Program-made: the position numbers and the translations under genes
From: a bacterium
GTDB taxonomy: Bacteria; Hydrothermota; 32-111
Assembly (NCBI GenBank): GCA_028698175.1
Contig: JAQVDU010000006.1
Span: 1 to 39,189, forward strand
DNA: 39,189 nt
Direction of reading: 5' to 3'
Part shown: in pieces, positions 1 through 7,494 of the stretch
How positions within the stretch are numbered: position 1 is the stretch's first letter
How the letters are laid out: every line of letters starts with the position of its first letter
Notes under the pieces: generated by a model
What the model was told of the DNA's origin: nothing
Seen by the model: only the letters and a program-made list of their open reading frames with translations
Database searches by the model: none

Positions 1-1369
1 CAGACCGGCCAGGGCAAACAGGAAGGCAAATACGGCGGCATAACGCCATAAGAGTGACCAGCCTGGAAAAAGCGGCGGCAGCGCGGCAGTGCCTGGTGCC
101 GGAGCCTAAAACCTCAAGATATATTCTGTCGGCATTCTGAAGCATCTTTACGCGCTCTTCGCTCACCTCACCCAGAATTCTTATTCCGAGTCCGGGACCT
201 GGAAACGGATGCTTCATGAGAAGCTCTGAAGGCACATTCAGCTCCTGGCCGATCCTTCTCACTTCATCCTTGAAGAGCTCCTTCAATGGTTCAATCAGCT
301 TAAATTTCATGTTTTTCGGCAGTCCGCCCACATTGTGATGGGTCTTTATAACATGAGAAGGCCCCTTCTGCGACTGCGATTCTATTCTGTCCGGATATAT
401 CGTTCCCTGAACTAAAAACTTTGCATCCCTGTATGTTTTCGCTTTGGAAGCGAATACCTCGATGAAAGTGCGGCCTATTATCCTCCTCTTTTCCTCAGGG
501 TCTTCGACTTTGGAGAGTCTCTTCAGAAAAAGCTTTGATGAATCTACGTACTCAACGTCAAGATTAAGTTTTTTTCTGAGAATTTTCACAGTATCTCTAC
601 CTTCATTGAATCTGAGAAGGCCGGTGTCAATAAGGAAGCCCTTCAGATTCCTGCCTACAGCCCTCTTCACCAGAATCGAAGCGACCGTTGAATCGACTCC
701 TCCTGATATTTCGCTTATCACAATGGACTTTCCAGCCTCCTCTCTTATGCTTTTGACTGTCGATTCTACGAAGTTCGCGCTTGTCCAGTTTTGTTTCGCT
801 CTGCATATGAGAACTACAAAATTGTAAAGCATCCTTACTCCGAGCTCGCTGTGATGGACCTCCGGATGAAACTGAAATCCGTATAGGGGAAGCTTTGAAT
901 GCTTCATAGCCGCAATTTCGGAGTTTTCGCTTAATGCTATCTTCACAAATCCCTTTGGAGCGGTTCTCACCTTGTCTGAATGGGACATCCAGACTATGGA
1001 TTTGTTTTTTACTCCGCTGAATATCCTGTCTTTTGACAGTATTGAGAGTTCGCTTCTGCCGAACTCACGCATATGAGAATGAGCCACGTGCCCGCCGTTC
1101 TTGTGAGCCATCAGCTGCATTCCGTAGCATATTCCGAGTACGGGGATTCCCAGTGTGAAAATTTTCTCGGAAATCGTCGGACTCTTTTTGTCATAGACAG
1201 AATTCGGTCCGCCTGAGAGTATTATACCTGCTGTCTTTGAGAAATCTGTTTTTTCCGCGTTTTCAAAGCTCACAATCTCGGAGTAAACGTTCATTTCGCG
1301 CACTCTTCTCGCTATCAGCTGAGTATACTGGGAGCCGAAATCTACAACTGTAATTTTCTGGTGAGTCAT
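1..1369 (-). CDS. guaA: GMP synthase (glutamine-hydrolysing), 3'-incomplete and possibly chimeric
   Basis: GuaA converts XMP to GMP using glutamine amide nitrogen and ATP, the last step of guanine nucleotide synthesis. The N-terminal class I amidotransferase domain shows GICYG with nucleophile Cys81 and a downstream FHPEVHHSE segment carrying the catalytic His/Glu. The synthetase domain has the PP-loop motif SGGVDST and the conserved HPFPGPGLGIRILGEV stretch. The start ATG overlaps the rpe stop (ATGA), so the two are coupled. The frame stays open to base 1. Homology to GuaA seems to stop near base 107, after DRIYLEVL. The expected next conserved segment (the YDKIWQAFAV...GVMGD type) is missing in this frame, and the last ~107 bases are GC-richer. 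About 90 C-terminal residues are lost or lie elsewhere. The enzyme call is sure; the nature of the tail is not. Confidence 0.93.
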   Translation of the reverse strand, partial: MTHQKITVVDFGSQYTQLIARRVREMNVYSEIVSFENAEKTDFSKTAGIILSGGPNSVYDKKSPTISEKIFTLGIPVLGICYGMQLMAHKNGGHVAHSHMREFGRSELSILSKDRIFSGVKNKSIVWMSHSDKVRTAPKGFVKIALSENSEIAAMKHSKLPLYGFQFHPEVHHSELGVRMLYNFVVLICRAKQNWTSANFVESTVKSIREEAGKSIVISEISGGVDSTVASILVKRAVGRNLKGFLIDTGLLRFNEGRDTVKILRKKLNLDVEYVDSSKLFLKRLSKVEDPEEKRRIIGRTFIEVFASKAKTYRDAKFLVQGTIYPDRIESQSQKGPSHVIKTHHNVGGLPKNMKFKLIEPLKELFKDEVRRIGQELNVPSELLMKHPFPGPGLGIRILGEVSEERVKMLQNADRIYLEVLGSGTRHCRAAAAFSRLVTLMALCRRICLPVCPGRS

Positions 1370-2010
1370 TTTACCATTCCTTCAATTTTATTTTTCATGT
1401 TTTTTCCTTTAAACAGGTACGAACCTGAAACGATCCATTCCGCCCCCGCCTCAATCGCCATCCTCCCAGTCTTTTCATTTATTCCTCCGTCGATTTCAAT
1501 TTTGAAATCATAGTTCTTCTGAAGAGCTTTCAAACGCTTCAGCTTTGAAAGAACGCTTTTAATAAAGCTCTGGCCTGCGAATCCGGGGAATACGGACATC
1601 AGCAGCACGTAATCGGCATTATTTAAGTATTTCAGAATGGTCTTTTCGTTTACGTCCGGATTTACAGCAAGACCGGCCTTTGACCCCATTGCTCTGATTC
1701 TCTTCAAGAGAGAGACGGGATTTGAAGAGGTCTCCGGATGAAACGACACAAGGTCAGCTCCTGCCTTTACGAAGAGAGGCGCGTACTTGTCCGGATTTGC
1801 AACCATCAGATGCGCATCTATCTTTTTCCTGGTTAAAGGCCTTAAATTTTCAAGGAAGACAGGTCCGAAAGTGATGTTCTCCACGAAAGCCCCGTCCATA
1901 ACGTCAAGATGGAGCATTTTCACTTCAGCAGGGATGCTCTTCAGGCTGACCCTCATGCAGGAGAGGTCCATAGAAAGAAGGGAGGGAATGATTTGAACGT
2001 CTCTCTTCAT
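1366..2010 (-). CDS. rpe: Ribulose-phosphate 3-epimerase
   Basis: This enzyme interconverts ribulose 5-phosphate and xylulose 5-phosphate in the pentose phosphate pathway. The 214-residue TIM barrel has normal length and all family signatures: the early PSLLSMD strand, HLDVMDGAFVENITFGP with metal-binding His and catalytic Asp, DAHLMV, SVFPGFAGQ, and EIDGGI with the second catalytic Asp. It overlaps the upstream PASTA gene by 4 bases and guaA by 4 bases, so translation is probably coupled. In many Gram-positive genomes rpe sits downstream of rsmB and the PASTA kinase gene. The same neighbourhood is visible here without a kinase. Confidence 0.96.
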   Translation of the reverse strand: MKRDVQIIPSLLSMDLSCMRVSLKSIPAEVKMLHLDVMDGAFVENITFGPVFLENLRPLTRKKIDAHLMVANPDKYAPLFVKAGADLVSFHPETSSNPVSLLKRIRAMGSKAGLAVNPDVNEKTILKYLNNADYVLLMSVFPGFAGQSFIKSVLSKLKRLKALQKNYDFKIEIDGGINEKTGRMAIEAGAEWIVSGSYLFKGKNMKNKIEGMVK

Positions 2011-2831
2011 TCCGGAACCTGTATTTTGAATTTAATGGTGTCTTGTTTTTTCACATACTCGCCGGAGTCCGGATACTGCGCAATAACCGCGCTTCTCAGG
2101 ATGCTCGCCTTGACCGAGTCATAGATGAAAGGAACAAGCTTTAAGGATTTAGCAAGGGAAACGGCTGAATCCGCGGACATGTTCACGTACTTTCCGACAA
2201 AAACGTAATTGTTCTTCTTTCCCCTTGATACGTTGACAGTGACCGTGGATCCCTTGGGGATAAAGCTGTTGAAGGGAGGCTCAGTGCCCATGACTATGTT
2301 TTCATCAAGGTCCTCGCAAAAATCGAAGTTGGTGTCATTCACAGTGAATCCGGCTCTTGTGAGAGCGTCTATCGCATTCGAAATGTGAAGACCGTAAACC
2401 TTCGGTATCTGTATTTTCTCGGAGCCGAGGGAGACTATCACTTCCACGACCTTATAAAATTTTATGTTTGTAAAAGGCAGCGGATTTTGGGATATCACAA
2501 GGCCGGAGGATATCTTTTCGGAATACTCTTCTCCCGCTATCCTCAGGTCAAGCCCCCGCACCTCAAGCTCAGTCCTCGCCTTTTTTATGGTGAGACCGGT
2601 AATGTCGGGAACAGAGAGCTCATTTGATTTGCCCATCATCATTGGCATCACTATGTACGCTATTATAACACCGAGAACCACGGATATCAGGGCAAGCATT
2701 ATAAGAGCAAGACCGTATCTGTGGCCCTGTTCGAATACGTTCAGCTTTTTTATTGAATCGGCTGAGTCTTTTACTGCCGCACCTGGCTTCTTGAAGAAGC
2801 CAATGTTTACTTTCTTTCCGTGTTCATCCAT
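2007..2831 (-). CDS. Membrane-anchored triple-PASTA protein without kinase domain (A)
   Basis: The protein has 274 residues. A ~40-residue basic cytoplasmic segment is followed by one membrane helix at about residues 41-64. Three PASTA repeats follow, at roughly 72-137, 138-205 and 207-274, each opening with a V/I-P-x-[IV]-x-G-L-type strand and ending in a V-x-V-S-x-G-type strand. PASTA domains bind peptidoglycan or muropeptides and normally sit outside the membrane on PrkC/PknB-type Ser/Thr kinases or on class B PBPs. No kinase or transpeptidase motif is present. It lies in an operon between a second PASTA gene and rpe, overlapping both. It probably senses or scaffolds the cell wall in the periplasm; that role is inferred. 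Confidence 0.85.
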   Translation of the reverse strand: MDEHGKKVNIGFFKKPGAAVKDSADSIKKLNVFEQGHRYGLALIMLALISVVLGVIIAYIVMPMMMGKSNELSVPDITGLTIKKARTELEVRGLDLRIAGEEYSEKISSGLVISQNPLPFTNIKFYKVVEVIVSLGSEKIQIPKVYGLHISNAIDALTRAGFTVNDTNFDFCEDLDENIVMGTEPPFNSFIPKGSTVTVNVSRGKKNNYVFVGKYVNMSADSAVSLAKSLKLVPFIYDSVKASILRSAVIAQYPDSGEYVKKQDTIKFKIQVPE

Positions 2832-3601
2832 ATTTTGACACCCGTACCCTTCTTTATTTTTACTCCCGGCTCAGGCGACTGCTTCACCACTATGTCAAAC
2901 GGAAGCTCTGTATCCGTCATATTTATCACCTCATCCACGGTGAGTCCTGCGGAACGAATCTTCTCAAGCGCATCCGCTTTTGTCAAAGAATTGACGTTAG
3001 GCATTGCCACAGATACTGTGCCCTTCGACACTGTAATATTTACAGAGGAGCCCTCCGCCATTTCGGTTCCCCCCTCAGGAACTGTTGACACCACAACGTC
3101 CGTTCTGTATTTTTCATTGTCCACGTACCCTACGTTTCCAATCTTCAGCCTGAGCTTGATTATCTCCCTCTTCACCTCGTCCACGTTGAGTCCTGTGAAA
3201 TAGGGCAGTATGACAAGCTTCGCTTCCTTCTGAACAGTGTCCTGATTTATCGGTTCAATCTCCTTTCCCGCGCTTATTACAACGCTCACAGAGGAGCCCT
3301 TCAGAACCATTGCGCCTGCGATAGGGCTCTGGGAGAGAATAACCCCCTTCTCCTCTGTTTCGCTTGTCTTTTCAGATTCCACGAACATTGTCAGGCCTTT
3401 ATTCTCAAGGAAGAGCTTCGCCCTCTCATACCCGTTTCCCTCTATGAGGGGAACTTCTACCTTCGTCTCTTCCGCCTGTTTTTCCGCAGACGGTTTAATA
3501 AGCGGAGCGATGAACACAATTGTCGCCAGAGAGACGACTATTGATATTATCAGCGACACTATGACTGATATTCCTATTATTTTTCCCGTATTGTCAAACA
3601 T
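2807..3601 (-). CDS. Membrane-anchored triple-PASTA protein without kinase domain (B)
   Basis: This is a second PASTA-array protein of 264 residues from the chosen start. That ATG (3599-3601) sits five bases after a perfect AGGAGG, while the alternative upstream start would be a GTG without a spaced Shine-Dalgarno. A very short N-terminus leads into one transmembrane helix (about residues 8-34). A charged linker with several Glu/Lys follows, then three PASTA repeats at about 50-113, 128-195 and 196-262. It overlaps the rsmB 3' end by 8 bases, and the next PASTA gene starts inside its last 25 bases. It shares the architecture of its neighbour but is clearly diverged in sequence, so the pair looks like an old tandem duplication. 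No catalytic domain is visible. Confidence 0.85.
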   Translation of the reverse strand: MFDNTGKIIGISVIVSLIISIVVSLATIVFIAPLIKPSAEKQAEETKVEVPLIEGNGYERAKLFLENKGLTMFVESEKTSETEEKGVILSQSPIAGAMVLKGSSVSVVISAGKEIEPINQDTVQKEAKLVILPYFTGLNVDEVKREIIKLRLKIGNVGYVDNEKYRTDVVVSTVPEGGTEMAEGSSVNITVSKGTVSVAMPNVNSLTKADALEKIRSAGLTVDEVINMTDTELPFDIVVKQSPEPGVKIKKGTGVKIWMNTERK

Positions 3602-4772
3602 CTTCACCTCCTGATTTTCTTAGTAGGACTCCGTAACCGCCGTTAAAGGGCATTCCGAAAGAAAAGAACTGGGAATAAACTTTATAGTCGGAGTTTGATT
3701 TAATGAACTCTTCCGCGATCTCCTGATTCTCCGCGTTGAGAATAGAGCATGTCATATATAAAAGAGAGCCGCCGTCCTTAACGTACTCGTCAGCCTTCTT
3801 AAGCATTGAAAGCTGCGTCTCCCTTAGGGTCTCGAGTTTCTTTTTGTAATTGTATTTCACATCCGGATTCTTTCTTATTGTTCCCGTGGCTGTGCATGGT
3901 GCATCCACTATCACAAGGTCAAAGACCTTTCCAAGGTCAGATTTCAGAAGGTCGACAGTCTCCGTCTTTATTCCGGTCAGTTTCAGCCTTTCGACATTCT
4001 CTTTCATCCTCTCTATTCTTCTGCCGTCTTTGTCAATGGCTGTGATTTTTGCGCTTTTGACGAATGATTTGAGAAGGAATGATTTTCCTCCGGGAGCGGC
4101 GCAGCAGTCCAAAACGGTTTTAATGTGCTCCATCTGAAGGAATCTGAAAATGTTGAGATAGACAGGGTCAAGAATGTACTCATGCGAAGTCAAACGGTCG
4201 CCCGGCAGAAACTCCCTGTACTCTCCGGTCTCGATATTGAAAGCGTGGGTCTGCGGCTTCTCATTATAGAATTTCATCAGCTGTACCGCTCTATCCTTTC
4301 CGACCTCGGAGATGAGGTATTCGACAAAATGCTGGGGAAAGGAGTAAGTAAACGATATCGACTGCTTGTCTGCGTCTCCCGGGATCTCGAGTTTTGAGCT
4401 GTTCCTTAAAAACTCCCTCAAAGCCCAGTTGACGAACTTATCCTGATTCTTAAGCTTCTCCTTTGCTATGTCCACTATGGAGGAGAGAACCGCATAATCC
4501 TTGTGCTTCATGAATACTATTTCGTAAACAGCCATTCTAAGAAGATGTTTCGCCTTTTTAAAGACATTGGTCATCTCCTTCCCTGTCGCCTGCATGAAAA
4601 AACAATCAAGCAGAAGCTTGTTGCGCGCTACTCCGTAGGCAAGTTCCTTGACAAAGTCGGATTCATGTTTTGTTTTTCCTTCGACAAATTTTTCGTATGA
4701 CTCCTTGAGGGATACTCCCTTGTCAAATACCTCCTCAAGCACCATGTATGTTGTCAGCCTTCTCTTTTCCAT
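3594..4772 (-). CDS. rsmB: 16S rRNA (cytosine-C5) methyltransferase, RsmB family
   Basis: RsmB methylates C967 of 16S rRNA using SAM. The N-terminal ~130 residues form the NusB-like RNA-binding domain typical of RsmB. The C-terminal Rossmann methyltransferase domain carries CCAAPGGKS (SAM binding, about 223-231), DAPCTATG (motif IV, Cys293) and TCSILNAEN (motif VI, catalytic Cys342). At 392 residues it is slightly shorter than the E. coli protein (429). AAGGAG precedes the ATG, and the start lies inside the last 19 bases of cysS. The position directly upstream of PASTA genes and rpe mirrors the conserved rsmB-prkC-rpe neighbourhood. Confidence 0.92.
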   Translation of the reverse strand: MEKRRLTTYMVLEEVFDKGVSLKESYEKFVEGKTKHESDFVKELAYGVARNKLLLDCFFMQATGKEMTNVFKKAKHLLRMAVYEIVFMKHKDYAVLSSIVDIAKEKLKNQDKFVNWALREFLRNSSKLEIPGDADKQSISFTYSFPQHFVEYLISEVGKDRAVQLMKFYNEKPQTHAFNIETGEYREFLPGDRLTSHEYILDPVYLNIFRFLQMEHIKTVLDCCAAPGGKSFLLKSFVKSAKITAIDKDGRRIERMKENVERLKLTGIKTETVDLLKSDLGKVFDLVIVDAPCTATGTIRKNPDVKYNYKKKLETLRETQLSMLKKADEYVKDGGSLLYMTCSILNAENQEIAEEFIKSNSDYKVYSQFFSFGMPFNGGYGVLLRKSGGEDV

Positions 4773-6097
4773 TTGACTCCTTCCTTCGAATCGTTCAGCA
4801 CTATTCCCATCTCCTTCAGTCTGTCCCGTATCAGGTCGGAGAGGGCGAAGTTCCTGGCCTTGCGCGCATCCTCCCTGACCTCAATCAGAAGTTCGACAAG
4901 ACCTTTGTCGTTTGAAGCGGCCTCTTTCTTCTCGCTTTTGAATCCGAGAGCAAACAGCATCATTCCTATTTCCGCCCTTAGTTCTTTCTTTTCAGAGCAT
5001 CCTTCCGCGTTTATTTCGTTAACCGCGTCAAATATCACTCCCAATGCCTGCGGAGTGTTGAAATCGTCGAAGAGCGCTTCCTTGAATTTTTCATAGTATT
5101 TTCCGGCAGACGAAGAGGCGGTCTCTCCGTCCAATGCGTTAGCTATCCTTGAATATGCGGATTTTGCCTCGTCAAGCCTTTCTGGAGAGAATTCTATAAC
5201 CTTTCTGTAATGCGTCTTCATGAGATATAGCCTCACGACGTCCGGGCTCCAGCGGGATAGTATCCCCTTCACCTTGGAGTCATTGCCCACCGATTTTGAC
5301 ATCTTCTCTCCGTTTCTGTTGACCATTCCGTTGTGTATCCAGAAGTTTGCGAAAAGCTTTCCTGTGGCGCATTCGCTCTGGGCTATCTCGTTTTCATGGT
5401 GAGGGAAAATGAGGTCCTCTCCGCCGGTATGTATGTCGAATGTCTCGCCGAGATACTTCATGGACATTGCAGAGCACTCTATGTGCCACCCCGGGCGCCC
5501 CTTTCCGAACGGCGAGTGCCAGTAGGGTTCATTGTCCTTAGCTCCTTTCCAGAGAACAAAGTCAAGCGGGTTCTCCTTCTTTTCGTTTATCTCTATTCTC
5601 TTTCCTTCGATGAGTTCATCTGTCTTCTTCTTGGAGAGCTTGCCGTATCCGTCGAATTTTGATACGCTGAAAAATACGTCGCCTTCTGATTTGTATGCGT
5701 ATCCCTTCTCTATCAGTTTTTCTATGAACTCTACAATCTCCTGAATGTGCCCCGTTGCCCTGGGGTAGACGTCAAAAGGAAGCGCATTCATTATTGCTGC
5801 GAATCTCATGAATTCGTCTATATTTCTCTGGGAGAGTATTCTGTAATCCTCGCCGCCTCGCATCTTCTCGATAAGCTTGTCGTCGATGTCTGTAAAGTTG
5901 TATACGGAGAATACCCTGTACCCTCCGAGAGCCATTGTCCTTTTTATAATGTCGGCGGTAACCAGAGCCCTCAGATGTCCGAGGTGCGGAGTGTCCTGCA
6001 CTGTCATTCCGCATGTATACATTCTCACTGTATTGTCGGATGACACCGGGCTGAAGTCCCTGCTCTCGCTCTTCAGGGTATCGTATATTCTTATCAT
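4754..6097 (-). CDS. cysS: Cysteinyl-tRNA synthetase
   Basis: CysS charges tRNA-Cys with cysteine. It is a class I synthetase: the HIGH-type motif reads HLGH (residues 38-41) and KMSKS is at 265-269. The zinc site that selects cysteine is intact: Cys29 in TCGMTV, Cys208 in [10 protein letters not shown], then His233 and Glu237 in FPHHENE. At 447 residues it is at the shorter end of normal, with a compact C-terminal anticodon-binding part. The start ATG overlaps the fabZ stop (ATGA). MshC, the mycothiol ligase homologue, is a less likely reading because length, KMSKS and context all fit CysS. Confidence 0.95.
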   Translation of the reverse strand: MIRIYDTLKSESRDFSPVSSDNTVRMYTCGMTVQDTPHLGHLRALVTADIIKRTMALGGYRVFSVYNFTDIDDKLIEKMRGGEDYRILSQRNIDEFMRFAAIMNALPFDVYPRATGHIQEIVEFIEKLIEKGYAYKSEGDVFFSVSKFDGYGKLSKKKTDELIEGKRIEINEKKENPLDFVLWKGAKDNEPYWHSPFGKGRPGWHIECSAMSMKYLGETFDIHTGGEDLIFPHHENEIAQSECATGKLFANFWIHNGMVNRNGEKMSKSVGNDSKVKGILSRWSPDVVRLYLMKTHYRKVIEFSPERLDEAKSAYSRIANALDGETASSSAGKYYEKFKEALFDDFNTPQALGVIFDAVNEINAEGCSEKKELRAEIGMMLFALGFKSEKKEAASNDKGLVELLIEVREDARKARNFALSDLIRDRLKEMGIVLNDSKEGVKWKREG

Positions 6098-6540
6098 GCC
6101 TTTTCCCTGTCAACAATCGCCGCAGTCAGCTCCCCTTCGCATACAACCTTTCCGTCGACAAAAGCTTTTGCCTCAAGGACGAACATATTGCCTTTATGCT
6201 CCAGAAGAGTGCATTCGTTTCTCAGCACGTCTCCGGGCACTACAGGTCTGCGAAATTTCACCTTGTCTATCTTGACAAAATAGGGGACCTTCTTTTCGAG
6301 GTCGTCCACGTGAATCAGAAGAAACATAGCGCCTGTCTGCGCGAGAGATTCTATTATCAGGACGCCGGGCATAATCGGGTGTCCGGGGTAATGCCCCTGG
6401 AAGAACTGCTCGTTTATTGTCACGCACTTTATGCCGATTACCCTTTTGTCGTTCATTTCGATTATTCTGTCCACAAGAAGCATCGGATATCTGTGCGGGA
6501 GAACCTCCATTATTCTGTTGATGTCCATGTTGGAATGCAT
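6094..6540 (-). CDS. fabZ: 3-hydroxyacyl-[ACP] dehydratase FabZ
   Basis: FabZ dehydrates beta-hydroxyacyl-ACP during fatty-acid elongation in the cytoplasm. This is a single hotdog domain of 148 residues with LPHRYPMLLVDR near the N-terminus. The active-site segment GHYPGHPIMPGVLIIESLAQ contains catalytic His50 and Glu64. The first ATG is preferred because GAGG lies five bases upstream; Met5 is the alternative. In many diderms fabZ lies between lpxD and lpxA downstream of bamA and skp. Here it follows skp directly and is followed by cysS, so both lpx genes are absent from the locus. Confidence 0.95.
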   Translation of the reverse strand: MHSNMDINRIMEVLPHRYPMLLVDRIIEMNDKRVIGIKCVTINEQFFQGHYPGHPIMPGVLIIESLAQTGAMFLLIHVDDLEKKVPYFVKIDKVKFRRPVVPGDVLRNECTLLEHKGNMFVLEAKAFVDGKVVCEGELTAAIVDREKA

Positions 6541-6547
6541 TTTAACC

Positions 6548-7486
6548 TCACTTTTCCATATAAGTTTTTATTTCAGTCAGAATTTCGGAAGCAACTGCGT
6601 TGAAATCAAGGGCTGAAGAACCCTCTCTGTCGATGTTGAGAACCTCGTTCTTCATCTTCATTGAATAGAGTTTGACGTTTATTATTATTCTGCTTCCGGA
6701 CATTTTTATTCTGCCTGTCATTGAATAATCCGCATTTAGGGCTGTTCCGTAGTTTATCGCATCCATCGGCTTCATATCCTCAATATTGGTTATCCCGGCC
6801 TTTCTCAGGTAATCATTCACATCCTTTATGTTTACCGGTTCTACCTTGTTCTCGACTTTTAGGGACGTGTAGAGAGTCTTTGCGAGCTTTATGTGATACT
6901 GCTCGTTTCTCGTCTCTTTGTCCTCAGGCACAAAATCGAATACAATGTACTTTTTTATTGCCGCTACAGGAACGAAAAACTCCTTGTTAAGCTCGTCCAG
7001 CACCCTATCCGTAAGGTCTGCGTCCTTCTTTGCATAGAGTATGTTTCCGTCTGCGAAATCAACTATAATCGTGTATCCCTCTTCGTCTCCTATCTTTTTA
7101 ATGATGCTTGATATCTTGTCAGCAACCGGCTTGAGCATCTGCTTATTGATGGTCGTAGATTTTCCGTTCTCTCCGAATATCTCTTCGATGAATTTATTCA
7201 GCTTGTCTCTCTTCTGCGAAATCTCCTGCTGTTTGCGCATTTTTGCATCTTCTGAGAGCATCGCCTCCTGATCCTTGTAAGTGAGTTCAAGCTCAGAGAG
7301 CTCATTCTGCATCTCTCCCATCTGCTTGTTCCACTCTGTCAGTTCCTTGTCAATCTCCCTGTTGATGTCCTCAATTCCCCTGTACCTCTGAAAAATCGTC
7401 TGCGAATTGATGTATCCGAATTTTTCTGCGCTGAGAGAGAAAAAAGAAAGAAGCAGAAAAATCACAATATAAATTTTTCTTTTCAT
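6548..7486 (-). CDS. Skp/OmpH-family periplasmic chaperone fused to a C-terminal TolB-N/FlgO/LpoB-like domain
   Basis: A signal peptide (about residues 1-20, ending FFSLSA) leads into an OmpH/Skp domain (about 21-170). That domain opens with the GYINSQTIF strand and has long charged coiled-coil helices and a closing DFADGNILYAKKDADLTD segment. Skp holds unfolded outer-membrane proteins on their way to BamA, whose gene lies just upstream. Normal Skp has ~160-190 residues; this one has 312. The extra ~140 residues contain LNADYSMTGRIKMSGSRI, resembling the [GV]-x-D-Y-x-[LM]-x-G-x-[IV] core of TolB-N/CsgG/FlgO/LpoB-type periplasmic domains. AGGAG precedes the ATG. The Skp part is secure; the C-terminal family is inferred. 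Confidence 0.85.
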   Translation of the reverse strand: MKRKIYIVIFLLLSFFSLSAEKFGYINSQTIFQRYRGIEDINREIDKELTEWNKQMGEMQNELSELELTYKDQEAMLSEDAKMRKQQEISQKRDKLNKFIEEIFGENGKSTTINKQMLKPVADKISSIIKKIGDEEGYTIIVDFADGNILYAKKDADLTDRVLDELNKEFFVPVAAIKKYIVFDFVPEDKETRNEQYHIKLAKTLYTSLKVENKVEPVNIKDVNDYLRKAGITNIEDMKPMDAINYGTALNADYSMTGRIKMSGSRIIINVKLYSMKMKNEVLNIDREGSSALDFNAVASEILTEIKTYMEK

Positions 7487-7494
7487 AAATTCTC

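Noticed and set aside
444-827. Plus-strand 127-codon open frame opposite guaA
   Set aside because: It lies antisense to the conserved PP-loop synthetase coding region, has no ribosome site and no recognisable domain; the minus strand carries clear GuaA motifs.
5772-6116. Minus-strand 114-codon frame overlapping the cysS 5' end in another frame
   Set aside because: It shares the strand with cysS but has no conserved motif; CysS Cys29 and HLGH are encoded in the competing frame.
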